Program-made: the position numbers and the translations under genes
Part shown: piece after piece, positions 56,806 through 64,000 of the stretch
Layout: each line of letters opens with the position of its first letter
Position numbering within the stretch: position 1 is the first letter of the stretch
DNA from: Occallatibacter riparius
GTDB lineage: Bacteria; Acidobacteriota; Terriglobia; Terriglobales; Acidobacteriaceae
Reading direction: 5' to 3'
DNA: 64,000 bases
NCBI RefSeq assembly: GCF_025264625.1
Contig: NZ_CP093313.1
Location: forward strand, 5,952,001-6,016,000
The notes under the pieces: generated by a model
What the model was told of the DNA's origin: nothing
The model's input: the letters and a program-made list of their open reading frames with translations, nothing else
Database searches by the model: none

Positions 56806-57059
56806 GACCTCACCTGCTCTTCCATGCACGCTTCGTAAAGATGAACAAATTCTCCAAAAGTGACTGGGAAGACCGTTGCATCAGCGCTGAAGGGATCAAC
56901 GCCCAGGCTGTCTTCCAGTCGAGTCACTATGACGGCGAAGCAGAGAGAGTCTAACCCCGACTCCAGAAGGTCGGTCTCGTCCGTGAGAGGGGGAAGCTCT
57001 TTTCCGTTCTCGCGCGCTACATCAGTGAAGTGGTCAATAATCTTAGCCCGCGTGGTCAT
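56802..57059 (-). CDS. Acyl carrier protein
   Basis: An 85-residue acidic carrier. S38 in LESGLDSLCFAVIV is the phosphopantetheine attachment site. Four-helix pattern and length are normal. It differs clearly from housekeeping AcpP (cysteine after DSL, proline-rich loop), so it is probably dedicated to this cluster. No phosphopantetheinyl transferase gene is nearby, so a general one must modify it. The start at 57059 follows a structured 200-base leader (see the inverted repeats at 57128-57218). It leads the overlapping series of ligase and reductase genes. Confidence 0.9.
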   Translation of the reverse strand: MTTRAKIIDHFTDVARENGKELPPLTDETDLLESGLDSLCFAVIVTRLEDSLGVDPFSADATVFPVTFGEFVHLYEACMEEQVRS

Positions 57060-57127
57060 TTGATAATCTCTCCGGTCTTAGTGCCTCGCGTGGACAGCAA
57101 GGCTCTGGGGAAGTTAAACATCAGTAG

Positions 57128-57218
57128 ATGGATGGATCACGATCCGTGCGCTCAACCTCCGTACATGTCGCGCACACGGATTCATGACCGGAGTTCTCCC
57201 TCGGTTGATTCCATCCAT
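57128..57218 (-). promoter_or_regulatory. Nested inverted repeats in the leader of the ACP operon
   Basis: Outer arms ATGGATGGATCA (57128-57139) and TGATTCCATCCAT (57206-57218) pair with one bulged base. Inner arms ATCCGTGCGC (57142-57151) and GCGCACACGGAT (57170-57181) pair with a two-base bulge. Together they make a long, nearly continuous stem in the 203-base space between the diiron-oxidase stop and the ACP start. It could be a terminator-like or attenuator structure, or a binding region for a dimeric regulator. No known riboswitch class was recognised. Confidence 0.55.
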
Positions 57219-57262
57219 ATATGGCAGCTCACGCGTTGCACTCGCCAGGGGCGATCAGGCCG

Positions 57263-57928
57263 CTAATTCTGCTCGATCGTGTTGATGCGCTCCAGGACGG
57301 CGCAGAGCATAGTCACGCCTTCGAAGATATCCATTTCGGACCCGATCGGATTGATCGCCTGCTCAAGGGCAAGTGCGCGATAGAGTCCGGCCGTATGTTC
57401 GATGTCGCAGACACCGTGAACATCCGTGTACTCCATCTCTGTCGAGCCTTCTTCCGCCGCGAGGGCCGCCAGGAACGCCATGTACTTCTGGATGTAACCT
57501 TCGAAGAAGGCCATGGACAGAAGCGACTGCACAGCAACAAGCTTTCCCAGGAACAGCCTCATTTGCGTGACTTCTTCGTGCACAGCCAGGGCGTCCTTAT
57601 CGGTCGGAAACGCATTTGCGGCCATGGCGAACTTGCGCATCATGTGCGGATGCGCATCGCGCGTTTCCTCGTAGAGGTTATCCAGCAGAATCGAGCGTGC
57701 CGCTTCCGCCTTCGTCGCAATGAGGGTGGCCGTCATCCAATAGATGAAGTTCCCTTCCAGTACCGAGCTGTAGCGCGCGATAATTCCGCGGCGCTCCACG
57801 CTGGATAGGTCCTTGGGATCAGGCAAACGCCCGATCATATCGTCGATCATCTGGGTGATGGTCTGTTGAAGCGTCGAGTCCACCGTGGTGGTCTCAGGTT
57901 CGTGGAGAAGAGTTGTCTGCGTGGTCAT
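57263..57928 (-). CDS. Heme-oxygenase-like diiron oxidase/oxygenase (HDO)
   Basis: A 221-residue all-helical protein. Six candidate iron ligands are present with correct spacing: E88, H95 (EETRDAHPH), E143 (FFEGY), and H171-x3-D175-x2-H178 (VHGVCDIEH). These match the pattern of Chlamydia CADD (E81, H88, E142, H174, D178, H181) and the wider HDO group (UndA, BesC, SznF). Members fragment or oxidise fatty acids or amino acids using O2 and a labile diiron centre. ATG 57928 is chosen with AAAGGAA upstream; the frame reaches 57991. It begins the minus-strand cluster and probably performs its key oxidation. Substrate unknown. Confidence 0.82.
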   Translation of the reverse strand: MTTQTTLLHEPETTTVDSTLQQTITQMIDDMIGRLPDPKDLSSVERRGIIARYSSVLEGNFIYWMTATLIATKAEAARSILLDNLYEETRDAHPHMMRKFAMAANAFPTDKDALAVHEEVTQMRLFLGKLVAVQSLLSMAFFEGYIQKYMAFLAALAAEEGSTEMEYTDVHGVCDIEHTAGLYRALALEQAINPIGSEMDIFEGVTMLCAVLERINTIEQN

Positions 57929-58349
57929 CCGAGGGTTTCCTTTCCCAACTGATTTCAGGTTGTACGCGAAATCCCTTTGGGGGATTTGCACGAGCGTTGC
58001 TCCTATAGCACGGGCGTTAGCGGACCCCCAATATCAATACCCGTGTTCTGAACTGACAGGCGAAAATGCTGCTCTCGCTCGCCGACTTCCAACTCTGTCC
58101 CAGTGGGTTCGTCAGGCGAACGGTGTGCCACGCGCTACAATTGTGGCGACCCTTGCATGGAGGCTTCACACCTTTGCTGTGCGGCTTCCGTTCATTGCGT
58201 CACTCCGGCTCGATTCAGGTTGAATGTGCCTGAATCGCCTCCGGAAATTCACCGACATGGTCAATCTCTCAGGCAGAACACCGGCGATGGCATGCTTCTG
58301 GACTAGAGCACGTGATTGCAATGAGTTCTGTCGAAGCCGGGAGCGCGTC
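57929..58349. other. Divergent region between the diiron oxidase and the chitinase-SGNH gene
   Basis: No credible gene. A small hairpin (AAATCCC 57969-57975 with GGGATTT 57981-57987) lies about 40 bases before the diiron-oxidase start, and CGGGAG at 58338-58343 is the ribosome site for the TTG at 58350. Promoters are not recognisable. Confidence 0.5.
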
Positions 58350-60539
58350 TTGAGAAATGCTTTGATCGCGGCCGCATTGATGTTGCTTGCAGTGGGCTCA
58401 GCAACAGCGGCTAACAAATGGGTCACTGCCTACTACACAGATTGGCAGGAAGTCGTGTATCCCGCGAAGCGAATCGACTACAGCGCGGTCACCCACATTA
58501 CCCTCGCGCACTGGATGACAAATGCGGACGGAACGATTCACACATCCGAATGGGACTCTACCTGCACCGGCATCGTCGCGCCTGCCCATGTCGCAGGGGT
58601 AAAGGTCCTCATGATGCTTGGCGGCTCCGATGATAAGCACTTCGCATCTGCGGCCTCTCCGGCACACCTGGCCACGTTGCTCAGATCGATCCAAGCTAAG
58701 GTCAGCGCTTGCCACTTGGACGGCGTCGATCTCGATTGGGAAGCTGGTGTCGACACAGCCAACTTCACCTCTCTTGCTCAGAGGCTTCGTGGGGCCGCAT
58801 CTAAATATGTCATTACGGCCCCGGTCGATGCTTCTGTTCAGCCCCCCTCCCTTGCTGCCGGCCTCGCCGTCTACTGCGATCAGGTCAACATGATGACATA
58901 CGGCAACTCGAATATCGGCACAGGATGGGATTCGTGGTACTTCTCGGCACTCGCTGGAGATGGCTCTAATCACCCCATGTCTGTGGCCAAGTATGTTGCT
59001 GCCTGGGAAAAAGCGGGCACACCACCCGGAAAGATCGGAGTCGGTATCGGTTTCTACATGAACGGATGGACCGCGCCGGTTACAGCCGCTTTGCAATCTA
59101 CTTCAGGATCATCGGTCCCCGTGCAGGAGTTTCCGTATGGGTGGCCACTGGCAAACGGCGGCGGATTACTTAGCTGTTACTACAACAAGCCCCGTGGCAC
59201 CTACCGGTACGACGCTTCGCCAGTGTTGAACTCTGTGCCTTCCGCGCATCCCGAACAGCCATCCATCAGCTTCCCAGGAGGCTTTACTGCACCACCTCCG
59301 TGCCCATCCAAAGCCATCACATGGGCAACTTACGAAGATGAGGCATCAGTCGCCGCCAAGGCCAGGTACATAGTAGAAAACAGGCTCGGTGGCGCGATTG
59401 TCTGGACGATACAGGAAGGCGCTCTCGATCCCGCTACAGGACGCAACCCGCTGCTTGACACGCTGAAGCTGAACCTTAATGGCGGAGGCCCGGCACCCAT
59501 GCCGCAACTTGCCTCTTCCGGCCCAACATCCGTCGCGGGCCCAACAACAATCATGATCACCAAACTGCCCAGCAAACTCGGCCTTGTCGATATTGCGTGG
59601 CGGAACTACACCAGCGCCGCCGCATGGGATAGCTCATCAGATCCTGGCTTCCGCACCTACGGTCAGCCATCGGCTTATACCATCCAGGGCAGCACCAACG
59701 GAACTACGTGGAACACTCTGTCCTGCACCCCGAGCTGCAATGTAACTGGTGAGCACTACACTGGCCGTCAGTTCGTTGCCGATCTTACAGGAACCGGCTA
59801 CACGCAAATTCGGATGAAGATTTCGAGCATCGTAGGCACCAACGCCGGGTACGATGTTTTGACTGTCAATGGGCGCGCCGGAACCAACGACGCGAATGAT
59901 ACCTACCTGATGTTGGGTGACTCCATCACCGCCAACTGCTGGGGAGCTGCTCCCAACACAGGCCCCGTTGAACAGCTTGGCCTCCAGGTACACACGGCTC
60001 GTCCAACCCACTACCCTGTCAGCACCGTCGCTGGTCAGTCCGGATGGCTTAGCGCCACTGCTCTTGACGCGTCCACATACAGAATCCCGAACATCGAAAA
60101 GTTCCTGCAGGATATGCCTGCTGTTAAATTCGTTGGACTGACCTTCGGGACCAACGACGCGATTGGGAATGTCCCTGCCCAAACCTACTGCAGCAATATG
60201 CAGAAGATCGTGCAGTACATCATTGCCGCCGGCAAAACGCCGATCATTCCCACTATCGTCGCCTCGCCATCCTCAGCGGTCCAGGCTAACGCGCCCGCGA
60301 TGAATGCTTGCCTCGCCAAGCTTGAGAAGAACTACCCCTCCATCATCGTTGGCCCTGATTTGTGGACTTTGTTTAAGGGCCACTCCAAGAGCGACGGCTG
60401 GTTCTTCGACGACCTTCATCCTTCGCTGGAGACCGGCTGCAAAGCCCTGCAGGGCGCCTGGACCAACACGTTGTTGTCGACCATCTATCCTGCCGGGCCC
60501 GCTCAGCCGGCCCCATCCACGACTTCGCGAGCAAAGTGA
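58350..60539 (+). CDS. Secreted GH18 chitinase fused to an SGNH hydrolase
   Basis: A 729-residue exported protein. The TTG at 58350 with CGGGAG six bases upstream gives the signal peptide RNALIAAALMLLAVGSATA, far better than starts back to 58224. Residues 22-375 are a GH18 barrel with LDGVDLDWE (E131 donor). Residues 385-510 are a discoidin-like beta domain (TAYTIQGSTNGTTWNT style, here SAYTIQGSTNGTTWNT). Residues 515-710 are an SGNH hydrolase with GDSI (S525), AGQSG (G563), TFGTNDA (N602) and FDDLHPS (D687, H690). It probably cleaves chitin and removes acetyl or other ester groups from the same polymer. Confidence 0.88.
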   Translation: MRNALIAAALMLLAVGSATAANKWVTAYYTDWQEVVYPAKRIDYSAVTHITLAHWMTNADGTIHTSEWDSTCTGIVAPAHVAGVKVLMMLGGSDDKHFASAASPAHLATLLRSIQAKVSACHLDGVDLDWEAGVDTANFTSLAQRLRGAASKYVITAPVDASVQPPSLAAGLAVYCDQVNMMTYGNSNIGTGWDSWYFSALAGDGSNHPMSVAKYVAAWEKAGTPPGKIGVGIGFYMNGWTAPVTAALQSTSGSSVPVQEFPYGWPLANGGGLLSCYYNKPRGTYRYDASPVLNSVPSAHPEQPSISFPGGFTAPPPCPSKAITWATYEDEASVAAKARYIVENRLGGAIVWTIQEGALDPATGRNPLLDTLKLNLNGGGPAPMPQLASSGPTSVAGPTTIMITKLPSKLGLVDIAWRNYTSAAAWDSSSDPGFRTYGQPSAYTIQGSTNGTTWNTLSCTPSCNVTGEHYTGRQFVADLTGTGYTQIRMKISSIVGTNAGYDVLTVNGRAGTNDANDTYLMLGDSITANCWGAAPNTGPVEQLGLQVHTARPTHYPVSTVAGQSGWLSATALDASTYRIPNIEKFLQDMPAVKFVGLTFGTNDAIGNVPAQTYCSNMQKIVQYIIAAGKTPIIPTIVASPSSAVQANAPAMNACLAKLEKNYPSIIVGPDLWTLFKGHSKSDGWFFDDLHPSLETGCKALQGAWTNTLLSTIYPAGPAQPAPSTTSRAK

Positions 60540-60566
60540 ACTGAGCGAGTCAGTACGGCTGCACCC

Positions 60567-61898
60567 TCAACGTTCATTTACTGCTGCAACGGCTCGATCC
60601 CTGGAACCATAACTCTCGACCAGGTGCCCCGTCTGCATCTTTGCCTCACCCTCGGCGATCCCCTCAGTTGCTGCAATGGGCTCGTCTGACGCCAGGCTTC
60701 TCAATAGAGCTCTGTAGCGATCCGCCATGAGCTCCCATCTGAATCGGTGATAGTCGCTCCATGCCTCCGCCACCATTTGCGCTCGCTTCGCAGGGTTTTG
60801 GTATAGCTCTATGATTGCTTCCGCGAAGCTATCTACGTCCGATGTCTTGCACAATCTCAACGAGTCAGGCCGGAACATCGATCGAATCGCAGTGGTGCTG
60901 GAGGCGATGATCGGACGCCGCATCCATGAGTACTCGTAGATCTTGGTCGGTAACACCAGATCCATGAATCCATCTGACGGGTAGCACACAATCCCGATAT
61001 CCCCGTGGACCACGAAATCTGCCACTTCCTCCAGCGGCCCGTAACCCGTGAATACAAGGTGCTCGGATACCCCCAACACGTCCGCGAGCTGTTTCAGCTG
61101 TGGAATAGCCTCTCCTTGTCCCCGAATATGAAAGACCAGGTGCGGAGCGACTTCCCTAGCTTTCGCAAAAGCGATGATCGCTGTGTCAAGCCCATTCCGA
61201 GCGGCACATGTGCCGTGATACATCAAAATCAGCGGACGATCCTCTGTCGGCTCTCCCAGAAACGGCTCGGTACGCTTGCTCGGCATGAAGATCTTCGGGT
61301 CTGCGCTGTTCAGAATGCTGCTCAACTTATGGGGATGAACTCCGCGCTCCAGCAAGGGCTTCTCGAAAGGCCAGCCAACGGTCACCACATGGTCTGCAAA
61401 CGCGGTGCAAACGCGTTCCTGGACCTTCGTCAGCGCGACCATCAAGCGACGGAATCTACCCTTAGCTTTGACAGCTACTAACTCGGGCATAACATCCTGG
61501 ATGTGCAGGATAACGCGTGCGCCAAACAGTTTCGGAAACAGAGCGGCAAACACCAGGAAGTCGGGAAGATTGTGCGCATGGACCACGTCAAACTTGTGCT
61601 TCATGTGCAACCGCGCCAGGCGGAAAAATGCCTTGATGGCGAAAATCATCCAATAGAAGAGCATTGCGCCGTGCCCCATTGCCGTGATGCGCCCAATGGG
61701 TCGCCCATTCTTCCCGCGCACCGCAATCCTGTGAATATGCACGCCATTAAACACTTCGTCTGCTGCCTGGCCTTCCCCCAGCGAGCAGACGACGTGATAC
61801 TCGCAGCTCTCGCTAACCGCTGCTTCTGCGGTCCGCCTTACTAGCGGATCTTCTGGATAGCGGTCACAAGTTATAGCACAAACGCGGAGTGCGTCCAT
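60567..61898 (-). CDS. Glycosyltransferase family 4
   Basis: A 443-residue cytoplasmic GT-B enzyme. The N-terminal half has the acceptor side with VVHAHNLPDFLVFAAL. The C-terminal donor site contains LILMYHGTCAARNGLD and FTGYGPLEEVADF, followed by the acidic EX7E-like segment near DLVLPTKIYEYSWMRRPI. AAAGGAG precedes the ATG. It probably adds a sugar in capsule or exopolysaccharide synthesis together with the two upstream genes. Sugar specificity is not predictable. Confidence 0.9.
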   Translation of the reverse strand: MDALRVCAITCDRYPEDPLVRRTAEAAVSESCEYHVVCSLGEGQAADEVFNGVHIHRIAVRGKNGRPIGRITAMGHGAMLFYWMIFAIKAFFRLARLHMKHKFDVVHAHNLPDFLVFAALFPKLFGARVILHIQDVMPELVAVKAKGRFRRLMVALTKVQERVCTAFADHVVTVGWPFEKPLLERGVHPHKLSSILNSADPKIFMPSKRTEPFLGEPTEDRPLILMYHGTCAARNGLDTAIIAFAKAREVAPHLVFHIRGQGEAIPQLKQLADVLGVSEHLVFTGYGPLEEVADFVVHGDIGIVCYPSDGFMDLVLPTKIYEYSWMRRPIIASSTTAIRSMFRPDSLRLCKTSDVDSFAEAIIELYQNPAKRAQMVAEAWSDYHRFRWELMADRYRALLRSLASDEPIAATEGIAEGEAKMQTGHLVESYGSRDRAVAAVNER

Positions 61899-62029
61899 TT
61901 CGCGTATTCTCCTTTATGGTTCAATGCCGATCAGAACGTTCTGCTGGCACTGGCGCGTGTTGCATGTCAATAGAGGCAGACGGCGAGTGCCATCAGCTGC
62001 CTAATAAGCCTTCTTTTCCGTGTCGAGAT

Positions 62030-63118
62030 CTAAAATCCGCTGTCGCCATCAGAAGCGACAAGATCCAGTGCGGAAGCCGGCACTTCCTTCTGACCGGCGC
62101 GAACGTAGCACGTCGGCCCTTCGAGCCGGCGACGGAGGAGCATGCGGCTGCAGCGGGTATAGTCCACCCCTAGCCGCGGATGCAGGAAGAGCGCGTCGGC
62201 TGACCGGACTCTCGGACGATCGACAATCGCCGCTAGAACCTGCTGAAATTCAATCCGTTCCCGTGGCCAAACGGCATCCAGAACCAGGACGCCCTGAATC
62301 TGGCCGTGTCGTCCGCGCCTAGTATTCACAAGCGAGAACCATCCCTCATTCCCGCGCCGGTCGCGAAACACACAAACCTCAGCCGACCTGTCTGGCGAAC
62401 TAGATCCATATCGCCAGCGAAGGAATGACACTGACCTATCGGCCGTCAGATACTTAGGCGCTCGATGCCGATAGGATAGGTCCGAGAGCTTATCCCAATC
62501 CCTGCAGCGCTCGGTGGACAGATCCGACCGCATTCGCTGGAATGGCCTGATCAGTGGTCGGAGCACTCTTCCCGTAACTTCTGCGACCTTCAGCGCCCCT
62601 TGCGCCAATCCCCTGCCCTCCAGGAAAGCCGGCAGCATCACGCCGGAGTTGATCGGCAGGATATATTCAAACTCCGAGTTAGGAACCGACGCCGCGCCGA
62701 GTTTGCTCCAGAGAGCCCCCGACTGCGTATTGCACGTGGTTGAGAAGAAAAAATCGCGCGATGCGTTCGCCAGATACTTGCGAAAAAGAAGAAAGCCTGA
62801 CATGCGGGCTTCCCGCTCTACGAAGAATGAACCTGAGCAGAGTCCTACGAAGCGACGATCCTCGCCAATGAAAGCGTTTGGAAAGCACAAAACCAGGCCC
62901 ATCATCGCGCCAGAGGTAGCACCCTGGACGTGGTATCCCAGCGGCCCATCTCCCACGAGCGGGTTCTCGTAGATGAGCCAGCGAAGCCGGTGCTCCGTGG
63001 AAGGCTGTCCTCGCCTCTGCGGGGCTGCACCGGCGGGCGGCGCACTCCAGCGAGCAACATACTCTGCTGCGCGCGGAATGTCCGTCTCGAGTAGCGGCCT
63101 TATTTCAAATCGTTCCAT
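62030..63118 (-). CDS. GNAT-like acyltransferase in polysaccharide locus
   Basis: A 362-residue protein that begins MERFEIRPLLETDIPRA, a GNAT-type first strand and helix, and has YLTADRSVSFLRWRYG near the middle, typical of the long GNAT/FemAB-like proteins in exopolysaccharide clusters. The ATG at 63118 with AGGA upstream is preferred over the overlapping extension to 63304 inside the next gene. It likely acylates a sugar or lipid-linked intermediate. The second half lacks clear motifs. Confidence 0.7.
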   Translation of the reverse strand: MERFEIRPLLETDIPRAAEYVARWSAPPAGAAPQRRGQPSTEHRLRWLIYENPLVGDGPLGYHVQGATSGAMMGLVLCFPNAFIGEDRRFVGLCSGSFFVEREARMSGFLLFRKYLANASRDFFFSTTCNTQSGALWSKLGAASVPNSEFEYILPINSGVMLPAFLEGRGLAQGALKVAEVTGRVLRPLIRPFQRMRSDLSTERCRDWDKLSDLSYRHRAPKYLTADRSVSFLRWRYGSSSPDRSAEVCVFRDRRGNEGWFSLVNTRRGRHGQIQGVLVLDAVWPRERIEFQQVLAAIVDRPRVRSADALFLHPRLGVDYTRCSRMLLRRRLEGPTCYVRAGQKEVPASALDLVASDGDSGF

Positions 63119-63138
63119 AGTTATCCTGTGTATCGCCC

Positions 63139-63990
63139 TTACCTCTTCACTGCTTCCGCGGAGATTATCGAATTGGCCTTTTGAGCCGCGGAGGTGCCAG
63201 AGCCATCTACAAGTCCAGTGATCATACGTTTCAACCGGAACGCCCAGGGAAGCCAGCGATAACATCCAGCTACCTTGAGGCGAAACTCCAGATCCCAGTC
63301 CCATGGCTCCGCATCAACGCGTCCAATTACGAAATCACTCTTTACCACTAAGTCGGGCAGCGTCGAAAACAGGTGCTCATAGCCGGCCGCCATGCAACAC
63401 TCGATCACATGCGCATTGAACGCTCCGTACGGCACACAGATCCAGTTGATTGGACAGCCGAGCAGACTCTCAAGTTCGCGGCGAGACCCCTCCACTTCCC
63501 GTCGCACATCATCAGCGGGGATTTCAGTCAACATCGGGTGCGTGATGGTTTGCGAAGCGAAGATGACCTTGCTCGAAAGCTCCCTGAGCTGCTCTGCCGT
63601 CAGCAGGTTCTCCTTGGGAAGTTCGTCTCGGAAATTGCAGGCCCAATCGGCTCTGCATCCAAGCTTCCCGCTCACAACAAACAAGGTCGGTACAATGCCA
63701 CGCTTTTCCATCTCCGGCAAAGCATTCGTCGCGAAGCTTGCGAAGCCATCATCAAACGTGACCATCACTTCGCGCCGATGCATTCCGGCTGTAGCGGCTG
63801 TGGGGTCCGCAACCGGCGTTGCCGTCCGGCACACAATGTCCATTTGACGCGCGAATGCCGTGCGCTGGTGATCCGGAATGTCGTGATAAAGAAGGATCAC
63901 ACACTGTGTCCTCCTTTTTCCCAGTAGATACAGGCCCCCGTCGCGCACCTGATCGCAGAGAAAGACGATAGCAGAAACAAACAGCTTCAC
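63139..63990 (-). CDS. Polysaccharide deacetylase-family protein with an altered His motif
   Basis: A 283-residue NodB-type protein. The N-terminus has a hydrophobic stretch (membrane-associated or signal). Metal-binding motif 1 is VTFDDGF with D80 and D81. Motif 2, normally S-H-T-x-x-H, reads FASQTITHPML, so the first metal histidine is Q147 while H151 remains. Motif 3 VPYGAFN is near residue 187. Loss of one metal ligand may mean weak, altered or absent deacetylase activity. AAAAGGA lies about nine bases before the ATG, only ten bases from the window edge; 20 bases separate it from the GNAT-like gene. Confidence 0.8.
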   Translation of the reverse strand: MKLFVSAIVFLCDQVRDGGLYLLGKRRTQCVILLYHDIPDHQRTAFARQMDIVCRTATPVADPTAATAGMHRREVMVTFDDGFASFATNALPEMEKRGIVPTLFVVSGKLGCRADWACNFRDELPKENLLTAEQLRELSSKVIFASQTITHPMLTEIPADDVRREVEGSRRELESLLGCPINWICVPYGAFNAHVIECCMAAGYEHLFSTLPDLVVKSDFVIGRVDAEPWDWDLEFRLKVAGCYRWLPWAFRLKRMITGLVDGSGTSAAQKANSIISAEAVKR

Positions 63991-64000
63991 TGTCCTTTTA

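Noticed and set aside
60540..63138. PEP-CTERM/exosortase system in the polysaccharide locus
   Set aside because: Neither an exosortase nor a PEP-CTERM tail is present in the window, although the gene types would fit such a locus.
1..64000. CRISPR array, insertion sequence, integrase or prophage genes
   Set aside because: None was found in either strand. The only mobility sign is the tRNA fragment pair.

Overview
The window reads as chromosomal DNA of a soil-type Acidobacteriota bacterium (Terriglobia/Acidobacteriaceae-like). That is inferred from the gene families, not from a marker gene: an Oar-type TonB receptor with a carboxypeptidase-regulatory N-domain, PSD1/DUF1501 gene pairs, CRTAC1 (FG-GAP/ASPIC-UnbV), ThuA, DUF5107-TPR and choice-of-anchor-D proteins, a fairly high GC content and many non-ATG starts. 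No rRNA, CRISPR array, transposase or integrase was seen.

Layout. 1-12.7 kb: a partial NIPSNAP protein, a cytosine-deaminase-like enzyme divergent from a MerR regulator, then a PaoABC-type periplasmic aldehyde oxidoreductase operon with two tandem molybdopterin subunits and an XdhC-type chaperone, then a DJ-1/PfpI protein, a family-5 uracil-DNA glycosylase, kduI and a secreted cupin. 12.7-42.1 kb: a segment flanked by a 3'-half fragment of tRNA-Gly at 12.69-12.73 kb and an intact tRNA-Gly(CCC) at 42.14-42.21 kb in the same orientation. This is the arrangement left by an element integrated at a tRNA 3' end. The segment carries a PSD1-DUF1501-cytochrome-NHL operon, a YVTN propeller, two ThuA paralogues, a GntR-GH18-GH9 operon divergent from an Oar-like receptor, a TPR protein, a CBM9-like plus DUF5107-TPR pair, a second large GH9 and a CRTAC1 protein. 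Together they look like a glycan-degradation cargo.

42.2-47.4 kb: a small membrane ORF followed by a strong hairpin, and a 1351-residue secreted dimethylformamidase-beta-like protein with internal repeats. 47.4-58 kb: a class III aminotransferase converging on a nine-kilobase minus-strand gene train (heme-oxygenase-like diiron oxidase, acyl carrier protein, AMP ligase, SDR, FATP-like ligase, PLP decarboxylase, MetY, MetA). Most junctions overlap or are very short. This is the best candidate for an undescribed biosynthetic system: carrier-protein chemistry on an amino or fatty acid, with an oxidative step by the diiron enzyme and amino-acid supply by MetA/MetY.

58.3-64 kb: a secreted GH18 chitinase fused to an SGNH hydrolase, then a minus-strand polysaccharide locus (polysaccharide deacetylase-like, GNAT-like and GT4 proteins).

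All functional calls are from reading motifs by eye. No database search was run, and start sites with non-ATG codons are marked as choices.
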